Below the pieces are notes generated by a model. That model made no database searches and had not been told where the DNA came from. It worked only from the letters and a program-made list of their open reading frames with translations. The position numbers were made by a program, and so were the translations under genes. This document shows positions 41,688 to 48,903 of a stretch of 64,000 nucleotides of DNA, piece after piece. Position 1 is the first letter of the stretch. Every line of letters begins with the position of its first letter. Source of the stretch: Candidatus Zixiibacteriota bacterium (GTDB lineage Bacteria; Zixibacteria; MSB-5A5; GN15; FEB-12); contig JAGNLV010000001.1 of the NCBI GenBank assembly GCA_017999435.1, positions 730,993-794,992 on the forward strand, read 5' to 3'.

Positions 41688-42602
41688 TCACCGGCCACCG
41701 CCTGTGGGACCGCCCGGCGCCTCGGGGCGGAACCCCATGACCGCCCCGAAGCGTCCTTCCCGCGCCTGGGCCTCGGCCGATCCGGCGGCCACGTGGGAGA
41801 AGAGGGTATCGGCGTTGCACACCGTGCACAGGCCGACGTCGAAGATGTGCTCCTCGAGCAGCCCCGAGGCGCGCAGTTGGGAGCGCACCATGCCGGGCAG
41901 GTCGAAGTACCCCGAGGCAAACAGGGGATTGTCCTCTCCGAAGGCGGCGTGCACGCGTTCGCGGATGCGCAGCCAGGTTTGGGAGTTGGCGGTTGCATAA
42001 TGGCAGGGCCGGATGCAAGGAAATATCACCGCCTCGATATCGGCCGGGCGGCTGCCGAAACTCTCGACCAGCGCCGCGACCATCCCCTTCGGAAGTTCGT
42101 TCACGGCCCCGAGGAGCCCGACGTGGGCGTTCCCGGCTGCCTGGCGCACGGGGTCGTAGAATCCGACGGCGGCGCAATCGGCCGTGATCACGAGGGCGTA
42201 GACGTTCGCGGCCGCGAACACCACCCCGTCGGCATACTCCCGGTCGTGCGGCATCGCGGCGTACGCCTCGGGGGTCAGCACCGGCCAGGCCAGGATCTCG
42301 TCGGCCTCCGGTTCCACATATCCCCGGCGGTCGCGGCGGGCGAGAAAGGAATCATCGCGGAGCACAACCACGCGGTTGGTGTGCCCGAGGGGAATCGAGA
42401 ACATCCGGCCGGGATCGATCCCCAGTTCGGCCGCCAGACGCACCCGCCGCTCGGCCGCCTCGGCCGCCGGCGCGGTGCGGTAGGACAGGTTGCCCAGCCG
42501 CCGGGACGTATATCCCTGCACCAGGCGGGGGTGCCTCCGCCACCATTCCACTATCGTGACCAGCGGTGCCATTGCCGCGTCGCCCGCCGGCCGCGGGCGC
42601 AT
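41688..42602 (-). CDS. laccase-domain protein (YfiH/PgeF family)
   Basis: About 304 residues, cytoplasmic. The family's Cys-His site appears as ALVITADCAAVGFYD (Cys) and AAGNAHVGLLGAVNELP (His), with an N-terminal PLGHTNRVVVL corresponding to the first His strand and a C-terminal LCTVCNADTLFSHVA like the usual CT...fyShR. The common HAGWRG is changed to AHVGLLG, so it is a diverged member. Characterised relatives are purine nucleoside phosphorylases/adenosine deaminases or a peptidoglycan editing factor (PgeF). The start is uncertain: TTG 42620, ATG 42602 (AAGGAG very close) or ATG 42572. Confidence 0.8.
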   Translation of the reverse strand: MRPRPAGDAAMAPLVTIVEWWRRHPRLVQGYTSRRLGNLSYRTAPAAEAAERRVRLAAELGIDPGRMFSIPLGHTNRVVVLRDDSFLARRDRRGYVEPEADEILAWPVLTPEAYAAMPHDREYADGVVFAAANVYALVITADCAAVGFYDPVRQAAGNAHVGLLGAVNELPKGMVAALVESFGSRPADIEAVIFPCIRPCHYATANSQTWLRIRERVHAAFGEDNPLFASGYFDLPGMVRSQLRASGLLEEHIFDVGLCTVCNADTLFSHVAAGSAEAQAREGRFGAVMGFRPEAPGGPTGGGR

Positions 42603-42790
42603 CTCTCCTTTTCCCTGCAAGCGGGCCGCGTACCGGGAAGGCGCCGAATGCAGCCGCCCGGGGGCGCCCCCGCCTGTTCCCGAACCACCCCCGATACTCG
42701 CGCATTTGGTCCCCTCGTGTCAACCAGCAATCTTTTTTCTTGAATAGACCCGGCGCACGCGGCGTAATTGTTTCAAACCGGAGGTGCAGA

Positions 42791-43192
42791 ATGAGTGCCG
42801 GAGGGGCCGCGGTGATTGCGGCGCAGGCGAAGCAAGAACAGGAACGCCAGGAGGAGGAAGTCTTGACCACGTATCGTTCCGATGACCTGGAGGGCTGGGA
42901 GTTCAAAATCGTCCGCTCCCTGACCGGCGCTTTCAGCAAGCCGGAGAAGGTTGAGCAGCTCCGCCGCGACGAGGCGCAGGCGGGCTGGGAGATGATCGAA
43001 AAGTTCGACAACAACCGCATCCGTTTCAAACGCCGCACCGACCGCCGCGCCAACGATCATCTGCTGCCGTTCGATCCGTACCGCACGAACTACGGGATCG
43101 GCGAGGGGCGGATGGCGGCGGTCGTTATCACATCCATGGTGGTCGTGATCGGCCTCGTGATCGTGCTCGCGCTCCTATTCGGCGACCGCTGA
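42791..43192 (+). CDS. hypothetical single-span membrane protein
   Basis: 133 residues. Start MSAGGAAVIAAQAKQEQERQ, preceded by an excellent GGAGGTG. Central part is a soluble alpha/beta segment (GWEFKIVRSLTGAFSKPEKV EQLRRDEAQAGWEMIEKFDN NRIRFKRR), and the C-terminus is one membrane helix (MAAVVITSMVVVIGLVIVLA LLFGDR). The GWE..EK.D..R.RFKR stretch resembles DUF4177-type small domains, but I am not sure. C-tail-anchored topology is predicted. No clear link to its neighbours. Confidence 0.75.
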   Translation: MSAGGAAVIAAQAKQEQERQEEEVLTTYRSDDLEGWEFKIVRSLTGAFSKPEKVEQLRRDEAQAGWEMIEKFDNNRIRFKRRTDRRANDHLLPFDPYRTNYGIGEGRMAAVVITSMVVVIGLVIVLALLFGDR

Positions 43193-43230
43193 GAGGGACG
43201 GGCTCGGGCGAGCGGTTGCGCCCTGACACC

Positions 43231-44067
43231 ATGAGCGGCATTCTCTTTTTGCGCACGGGGGACCTGGAGCGGACAGCGGCCTTCTACATCGCCCGCCTCG
43301 ACTGCCGCCGGTGGCTCGATCAGCCGGGGTGCGTCATACTCCGCCACGACAATTTCCTGTTCGGCTTGTGCGCCCGCGAGCGCCCGCAGACGGACGTTCT
43401 CCTCACCTTCTTCTACGACACTCCCGCCGAGGTCGACCGCCTGTACGCCCGCCACCGGGATACCGCCGATGGGCCGCCGCGGCTCAACGAGACCTACCGC
43501 ATCTACCAGTTCTTCGCCCGCGACCCGGAGGGCCGGGGGCTCGAATTCCAGCATTTCGCCGATCCCGTGGCCCAGTTCCGCAGCGGCGACGATCTGTTGG
43601 CGACCCGCCGCAGCGTCCGCGAATTCGCGCCCGATCCCGTCCCCGACGACGTGATCGAACGCATCATCGAGAGTTGCCGTTTTGCTCCGAGCGCCTGGAA
43701 CCGCCAGCCGCAGTGTTACCGGATTATCCGCGATCCCGAGACGCTGCGCTATCTGGCCGCCAGCCGGCAGGAGGCGACCGCCCCGATCGGCCGGGCGCCG
43801 GCGGCGGTCGCGGTGAGCGTCGATACCACCGTCAGCCCCTACCCGGCCGTCGACGGCGCTATTGCCGCGTACCATTTCCTGCTCGCGGCGTGGTTTTACG
43901 GTCTCGGGACGTGCTGGATGGGAAACATGGATGCGCCGGAGATCAAGGCCCGCCTCGGCCTCCCGCCGGGGCACTTCCTCGCCACGGTCACGCCGCTGGG
44001 TTATCCGAAGGAGCGCGCGGCGCCGCCGCCGGCGCGCAAGCCTTTCGCCGCCTTTCTCCGCGGCTGA
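43231..44067 (+). CDS. VOC (glyoxalase-like) domain fused to nitroreductase
   Basis: 278 residues. Residues 1-115 look like a vicinal-oxygen-chelate domain: ILFLRTGDLERTAAFYIARL, VILRHDNFLFGL and FFARDPEGRGLEFQHF. Residues about 125-278 are a nitroreductase-family FMN fold: LLATRRSVREFAPDPVPDDV, IESCRFAPSAWNRQPQCYRI, YHFLLAAWFYGLGTCWMGNM and FLATVTPLGYPKERAAPPPA. The nitroreductase half is short but holds the FMN RRSVR and SAWNRQP motifs. Dehalogenation, nitro-reduction or quinone reduction are possible; the VOC part may bind substrate or metal. ATG 43231 chosen over TTG 43216; no clear ribosome site. Confidence 0.85.
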   Translation: MSGILFLRTGDLERTAAFYIARLDCRRWLDQPGCVILRHDNFLFGLCARERPQTDVLLTFFYDTPAEVDRLYARHRDTADGPPRLNETYRIYQFFARDPEGRGLEFQHFADPVAQFRSGDDLLATRRSVREFAPDPVPDDVIERIIESCRFAPSAWNRQPQCYRIIRDPETLRYLAASRQEATAPIGRAPAAVAVSVDTTVSPYPAVDGAIAAYHFLLAAWFYGLGTCWMGNMDAPEIKARLGLPPGHFLATVTPLGYPKERAAPPPARKPFAAFLRG

Positions 44068-44128
44068 GCCCGCCGGACCCCGCGGCGCCTCGCACGTTGG
44101 CCCGTGCGATGCGCCGGCCGGCCGCCCG

Positions 44129-44557
44129 CTACCCGATCCCCATGATCTCGACGTCGAACAGGAGGCGTTCGCCGGCGAGCGGATGGTTGGCGTCGAGCGT
44201 CACCAGACCGTCCTCAATATTCGTGATCTCGACTTCCACGACGCTGCCGTCCGGCTGCCGCACCTGGAGCTGCTCGCCGATTCGCGGCGTGATGTGGTCG
44301 GGGAACTGCCCGGTCTCGACCTGGACCACGAGGTCGTCGCGGTGGTCGCCGTAGGCCTCTTCCGGCTCCAGCGAAAGGGTGCGCGTCTCCCCCACAGCCA
44401 TCCCCACCAGCCCCTTCTCGAAACCGGCGATCACATCGCCGGAGCCCACGTTCACCACCAGCGGTTCGCGTTCGCGCGAGCTGTCGAATACTGTTCCATC
44501 GGCCAGCCGCCCCGTGTAGTGGACGGTGACGGTATCTCCGTTTTTCACCCGGCTCAT
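44129..44557 (-). CDS. FKBP-type peptidyl-prolyl isomerase, SlyD-like
   Basis: 142 residues. MSRVKNGDTVTVHYTGRLAD GTVFDSS is the FKBP start. The GSGDVIAGFEKGLVGMAVGE flap and the inserted IF domain (SLEPEEAYGDHRDDLVVQVE TGQFP to TLDANHPLAGERLLFDVEI) are the SlyD layout, in which the inserted domain binds unfolded chains. The His-rich tail of E. coli SlyD is absent. Cytoplasmic chaperone-isomerase. AGGAGG six bases before the ATG at 44557 fixes the start against a longer frame to 44620. Confidence 0.95.
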   Translation of the reverse strand: MSRVKNGDTVTVHYTGRLADGTVFDSSREREPLVVNVGSGDVIAGFEKGLVGMAVGETRTLSLEPEEAYGDHRDDLVVQVETGQFPDHITPRIGEQLQVRQPDGSVVEVEITNIEDGLVTLDANHPLAGERLLFDVEIMGIG

Positions 44558-44670
44558 GTCGTCCTCCTGTCTGGTTCCGCTCTGATCATTATCCGGCCCA
44601 GACTTCTGAGATCCCGTCACTGCATGACGGCGCCGAAACCCTCAGCAGCCCAGACTGCGATGCGCGATTG

Positions 44671-45504
44671 TCATGGCCCCGCCGGAGCACCGTCCTTCGG
44701 CTTGTGCGCCACCAGCAGGTAGCACAGCGGGACAACGTGGTATTTCTCCAAATGGCGCCACACGAGCGATATGTCGTGCGGGTACTCGTGAAACTCCCTC
44801 AGCATCAGCCCGCTTCTGAGGATCGGATTGAGAATATCCGAAATCTTCTGCGTGTGGCTGTAGCTGGTCGGACTCGCATAGGTGGTGCCGCCGATGTAGT
44901 CGATCCCCTGCGTCTCCTCCCACGGCGCGGTCCGAAAATACGAGAAGACCGCGGTCAGCTCGTTCTCGGAGTCGTACTCGGGGTCCCCCGGCGTCGGGAA
45001 GAGATACAGGAAGGGGTGCTGTTCGTAGACCGCCAGGGCCGCGCCCGGGGCGAGCAGGCGGGCGGCAACGCCGAAAAATCGGCCGAGGTCGGGCAGCCAG
45101 GAGAGCGCCCCAATCGTGATGTAGACGAGGTCGAACCGGCCGTCCCACTCCCGCCCGGTGTCGTACACGTCGGTGCGCACGAACCGGCAGTTGGCGCCGG
45201 CGATGCGGGCCAGTTCCTCGGCCTCGGCGATCGCGGCATCGGAGATGTCGAACCCGACTCCCTCGGCCGCCCCGAGGTTTACCAGAGAGAGGATTTCGCG
45301 CCCGTTGTTGCAGCACAATTGCGCGACGCGCTGTCCCGCCAGTCCGATCTGAAGCAGTTTCGCCGTTTCGATCGGATCGAGGCAGGAATACCCCGGTTCG
45401 GCGAATTTCGCTCTGAGATCGACCGTGCGGTGCCGCTGGTGGAGCGGCGTCGCCTCGTTCCAGGCTCTGCGATTGGCCTCGGTGATGCGCTTGGTGTCGT
45501 CCAT
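44671..45504 (-). CDS. class I SAM-dependent methyltransferase
   Basis: 277 residues. Motif I is VAQLCCNNGREILSLVNLGA (about 59-78), in which the usual GxGxG is replaced by CCNNGRE. It is followed by EGVGFDISDAAIAEAEELAR, RFVRTDVYDTGREWDGRFDL VY and PGAALAVYEQHPFLYLFPTP. The CNNGRE form marks a known group of uncharacterised methyltransferases. The C-terminal domain (GIDYIGGTTYASPTSYSHTQ) is of unknown use. The gene lies 46 bases beyond rluD in the same direction. Substrate unknown. Confidence 0.9.
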   Translation of the reverse strand: MDDTKRITEANRRAWNEATPLHQRHRTVDLRAKFAEPGYSCLDPIETAKLLQIGLAGQRVAQLCCNNGREILSLVNLGAAEGVGFDISDAAIAEAEELARIAGANCRFVRTDVYDTGREWDGRFDLVYITIGALSWLPDLGRFFGVAARLLAPGAALAVYEQHPFLYLFPTPGDPEYDSENELTAVFSYFRTAPWEETQGIDYIGGTTYASPTSYSHTQKISDILNPILRSGLMLREFHEYPHDISLVWRHLEKYHVVPLCYLLVAHKPKDGAPAGP

Positions 45505-45550
45505 GCGCCAAGATAGGGCCCGGGCGGTGCGGGCGCCACCGAAAACTCCC

Positions 45551-46531
45551 TCACCGCCCCTCGGCGTCGAGCAGGCGCAACAGTTCGGCGAAATCCTCCG
45601 GCGGCGGCGCCTCGAACCGGAGCGCCTCGCCGGTGGCGGGGTGCGTAAACGCCAGCCGGAACGCGTGGAGCGCCTGACGATTCATGACAGCCAGCAGGCG
45701 CGCCGCCAGCGGCCGCTCCGGACCGTGGATCCCCCGATGCCATGACTCCCGGCCGCCGTAGTCCGGGTCGCCGAACACGGGGTGGCCGAGGTGCGCCAGG
45801 TGCACGCGGATCTGGTGGGTCCGCCCCGTCTCGAGGCGCACCTCGAGCAGATCGTAGGAGCGGAAGCGGTCTTTCAGGCGGTAGTGGGTGACCGCCTGCC
45901 GCGCCCGAATGCCGTTCACCTGCATCTTCCGGCGGCCGGCCGTCGAGCGCCCGATCGGCGCGTCGATCGTCCCCTCCTCCTCGCGCACGTGCCCGCACAC
46001 GAGGGCGAGGTAGTGGCGGTGGATTTCGCGCGCCTGGAGTTTTTTCTGCAGGGCGAGGTAGACGTCGTCGTTGCGGGCCACCACCAGCAGCCCGGTGGTG
46101 TCGCGGTCGAGCCGGTGCACGATCCCCGGGCGGTCCTCGGCCGATCCCGCCGCGAGTGTCCCGTAGCGGTGCACGAGCGCGTTGACCAGCGTCCCCGCAC
46201 GGCGCCCGGCGGCCGGGTGCGCGATCATCCCCGCCGGCTTGTTCACCACCGCGAGGAATTCGTCCTCGTAGACAATCGTCAGGGGGAGGTCCTCGGGAAT
46301 CACCGCGCGCGGAGGCGGCGGCGGAATCACCAGCGCGATCGTGTCGCCGGCCGTGATTTCGTGCCGCTTGGCGACGGCCGCGCCGTTGACCGTGATCAGC
46401 CCCTTGGCAATCAGCCGCTGGATCCGGTTGCGCGTGAGATTGAGCTCCGCCCGCGCCGCCAGGAAACGATCCACCCGCTCCGCGGCCACCGTCTCCGGAA
46501 CCGTGATCGTGAGCTCGCGGGTTTCCGCCAT
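45551..46531 (-). CDS. rluD: 23S rRNA pseudouridine synthase, RluD-type
   Basis: 326 residues. An S4 RNA-binding domain at the start (ERVDRFLAARAELNLTRNRI QRLIAKGLITVNGA, about 17-50), then the RluA-family catalytic core with HRLDRDTTGLLVVARND (catalytic Asp), RHYLALVCGHV, ETGRTHQIRVHLAHLGHPVF GD and ALHAFRLAFTHPATGE. RluD makes pseudouridines in helix 69 of 23S rRNA; paralogues RluA/RluC have the same core, so the symbol is likely rather than sure. It follows the PdxJ-like gene by 12 bases. Confidence 0.92.
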   Translation of the reverse strand: MAETRELTITVPETVAAERVDRFLAARAELNLTRNRIQRLIAKGLITVNGAAVAKRHEITAGDTIALVIPPPPPRAVIPEDLPLTIVYEDEFLAVVNKPAGMIAHPAAGRRAGTLVNALVHRYGTLAAGSAEDRPGIVHRLDRDTTGLLVVARNDDVYLALQKKLQAREIHRHYLALVCGHVREEEGTIDAPIGRSTAGRRKMQVNGIRARQAVTHYRLKDRFRSYDLLEVRLETGRTHQIRVHLAHLGHPVFGDPDYGGRESWHRGIHGPERPLAARLLAVMNRQALHAFRLAFTHPATGEALRFEAPPPEDFAELLRLLDAEGR

Positions 46532-46543
46532 AGCGCCGCCCGC

Positions 46544-47278
46544 TCAGTTCGCGGTCGGTTCCTGTCGGCGCACGAGAGCCGCCATTTCCCGCACCGCCTG
46601 TCCGAACCCGACCAGCATCCCCCGGCCGGCGATCGCCTGCCCGATCACGAAATCGTCGACATAACCGAGTTCCGCCAGGGGCGCGACATTGCGGTAGGTG
46701 ATTCCCCGTCCGAGCATCACCGTGAGCTCCGCTTTGGCCGCCAGCCGTCCGGCCTCGTCGATCCGGTCAAGTTCGCGCTGGGCCTCCTCGCGCCGGCGGG
46801 CCCGCGTGTAGCCGCCGCAGTCGATCAGCACGGCGTTGGCCCGAGCCTTGGAGGCGCCCTTGATCTGGTCCGCCTCCGGCTCGACGAGGTAGGCGACCTG
46901 CACACCGACCGCGGCCAGTCGCTCGGTCAGATCGCGGAAATCGACCTGCGGCGCGCTGAAATCGATCGGCGCGGCCTGCGCCTCGAGGTCCGGCTGATCC
47001 GCGGCGAACACGACCGTGTGCGGCTTGATCTCCATCATCCGCCCGATGAGGTCGTCGGCCGGCGGCAGCTCGACCACCAGCTTGGTTTTGGCGACCGCCT
47101 GGAGCACGTAGAGGTCGCGCTCCCGGACGAAGCGCCGGTCGCGCCGCACCTGGACCGCGATCCCCTCCGCGCCGTTGAGTTCCGCCAGCACGGCCGCCTG
47201 GGCCGGATCGGGCTCCTCCAGGCGCCGCAGTTCGCGCAGCATGGCGATGAGATTTACATTTACCGTCAGTGACGACAC
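46544..47278 (-). CDS. PdxJ-like protein lacking the conserved histidines
   Basis: 244 residues, aligning over its whole length with pyridoxine 5'-phosphate synthase: VNVNLIAMLRELRRLEEPDP AQAAVLAELNGAEGIAVQV, RRDRRFVRERD, MMEIKPHTVVFAADQPDLE, LGRGITYRNV and FVIGQAIAGRGMLVGF. The family form is NIDHxATLR, GITVHLREDRRHI, LVPExR, GHGLxYxN and NIGHAIxGRA. Here each conserved His is replaced: Leu in NVNL, Gln at 43, Arg at 191, Gln at 214; the LVPE acid is also lost. So the barrel fold is kept but PNP synthesis is doubtful. No pdxA is near. It lies between rsmA and rluD in a tight run. Could be a new enzyme or a regulator. Confidence 0.8.
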   Translation of the reverse strand: MSSLTVNVNLIAMLRELRRLEEPDPAQAAVLAELNGAEGIAVQVRRDRRFVRERDLYVLQAVAKTKLVVELPPADDLIGRMMEIKPHTVVFAADQPDLEAQAAPIDFSAPQVDFRDLTERLAAVGVQVAYLVEPEADQIKGASKARANAVLIDCGGYTRARRREEAQRELDRIDEAGRLAAKAELTVMLGRGITYRNVAPLAELGYVDDFVIGQAIAGRGMLVGFGQAVREMAALVRRQEPTAN

Positions 47279-47326
47279 GCCGACCTCCGCTTGCGCCGCA
47301 AGGCTTGGGTTAGAGCTTTCGTTCGG

Positions 47327-48130
47327 TCAGTCAATACTACCGGATCGCAACCGGCGCGTCAAATTGAAAAAGTCCTCGGTGGTGAGCTGCTCGGCCCGCA
47401 CCTGTGCCGGCAGACCGCAGGCGGCGATCGCCCGCTGGGCCGCGGCGGCGTCGGGTACGAGCGCGGGCGCGAGGTTGTTGACCAGCTGCTTGCGCCGTCG
47501 GGCGAAGGCCGCCCGCACGACCGGTTCGAACCCCTCCGGCGCCGCCGGCGCGTCCGTCCGCGGGCGAAGCTCCACGACCGCCGAGTGCACTTTCGGTCGC
47601 GGGCGAAAATGCTCCGGTCCCACGTCGAACCGCCGCTGCGCCTCGAACACCAGCTGCGTGAATATGCCCAGCGGCGACCAGTCTTTTCCCCCCGGCGCCG
47701 CGCACAGCCGCGCGGCCACTTCCCGCTGCACCATGAACACCGCGCGGAGGATGTGCGCCCGGCGCTGCACGGCCCACTCGACCACCGGCGAGGTGAGGTT
47801 GTAGGGGAGATTCCCGACGAGCACGAAGCGCTCCAACCCGGCGCGCTCCGGATCGAAAGCGAGGAAATCCTGGTTGAGCACGGTGGTCCGCGCATAGCCG
47901 CGGAGCGACGCGGCCAGCGGTCCGGCCAGGTTGCGGTCGAACTCCACGGCCACCACGCGCGCCCCGCTCGCCGCCAGCGGCACGGTCAGCGCCCCCCGCC
48001 CCGGCCCGATCTCGACAATCACGTCCTCCGGCGAGGCCGCGATGAGATCGATCAGCTTCCGCACAATTTCGGCCGACACCAGGAAGTGCTGCCCCAGCCG
48101 CTTCTGCGGGCGATGCCCCGGCATGGTCAC
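47327..48130 (-). CDS. rsmA: 16S rRNA dimethyladenosine transferase RsmA (KsgA)
   Basis: 267 residues. KRLGQHFLVSAEIVRKLIDL at the start, motif I VIVEIGPGRGALTVPLAASG (about 39-58), VVAVEFDRNLAGPL, and the catalytic motif IV LVGNLPYNLTSPVVEW. The C-terminal helical domain (VVRAAFARRRKQLVNNLAPA) is present. The enzyme dimethylates two adjacent adenosines near the 3' end of 16S rRNA as a late check of small-subunit assembly. ATG overlaps the tatD stop by four bases. Confidence 0.96.
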   Translation of the reverse strand: MTMPGHRPQKRLGQHFLVSAEIVRKLIDLIAASPEDVIVEIGPGRGALTVPLAASGARVVAVEFDRNLAGPLAASLRGYARTTVLNQDFLAFDPERAGLERFVLVGNLPYNLTSPVVEWAVQRRAHILRAVFMVQREVAARLCAAPGGKDWSPLGIFTQLVFEAQRRFDVGPEHFRPRPKVHSAVVELRPRTDAPAAPEGFEPVVRAAFARRRKQLVNNLAPALVPDAAAAQRAIAACGLPAQVRAEQLTTEDFFNLTRRLRSGSID

Positions 48131-48903
48131 CCCTCCAGCGTCTCGACCAGCCCGAACAGCTTCTGCACCGTCCCGTCGACCGTCCGCTCGAGGTGCGCGG
48201 CGGGGAGTTCTTTGAGCTCGGCCAGCCGCCGGTAGACGTACCGGACATAGGCCGGGTAGTTGGTTTTGCCGCGGTGCGGCGCGGGGGTGAGGAAGGGGGC
48301 ATCGGTCTCCAGGATAATCCGATCCAAAGGAACCGCCTGGGCCACCCGCGCCATTTTCGTATCGCCGAACGTGATCACCCCTCCGACGGAAATGACGAAC
48401 CCGAGATCGATCGCCTCGCGCGCCTCGGCGATGTCCCCAGGGAAACAGTGGAACACGCCGCCGCGCAGCCGGGGAGCATACTCCCGCACGATCGCAACCG
48501 TATCGCGGAATGCCTCGCGGGTGTGAATGACGACCGGGAGCGCGGTCTCGATGGCCAGCTCAAGCTGCTGGTGGAAGGCCCGTTTCTGCGTCTCGCGGGG
48601 CGAGCGGTCGCGGAAGAAATCCAGCCCGATCTCGCCGACCGCCACCACTTTTTCGTGCCGGGCCAGCGCGCGCAGGCGCGCCAGCGTGTCCGCGTCCAGC
48701 GTCGTGGCGTCGTGCGGATGCACTCCCACGGTCGCGTACACCATGGCGTGCTGCTCGGCCAGCGCGACCGAGCGCTCCGAGGCGGCCAGATCCACCCCGA
48801 TGTTGATGACAGTGTGGACGCCGGCGGCCCGCGCGTCGGCCAGCGCCTCCTCGCGCCGGCCCTCGAAAGCCGCGAAATCGAGATGGCAGTGGGAGTCGAT
48901 CAT
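48127..48903 (-). CDS. tatD: TatD-family metal-dependent deoxyribonuclease
   Basis: 258 residues. MIDSHCHLDF (metal HxH), INIGVDLAASERSVALAEQH, ATVGVHPHDA, VAVGEIGLDFF (metal Glu), LPVVIHTREAFRDTV, GGVFHCFPGDIAEAREAIDL and ILETDAPFLTPAPHRGKTN (metal Asp) are all in place. These TIM-barrel enzymes cut DNA 3' to 5'; several are quality-control nucleases. Start at 48903 shares one base with the metG stop (TGATG), and the end overlaps rsmA. metG-tatD-rsmA is a widespread gene order. Confidence 0.95.
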   Translation of the reverse strand: MIDSHCHLDFAAFEGRREEALADARAAGVHTVINIGVDLAASERSVALAEQHAMVYATVGVHPHDATTLDADTLARLRALARHEKVVAVGEIGLDFFRDRSPRETQKRAFHQQLELAIETALPVVIHTREAFRDTVAIVREYAPRLRGGVFHCFPGDIAEAREAIDLGFVISVGGVITFGDTKMARVAQAVPLDRIILETDAPFLTPAPHRGKTNYPAYVRYVYRRLAELKELPAAHLERTVDGTVQKLFGLVETLEG

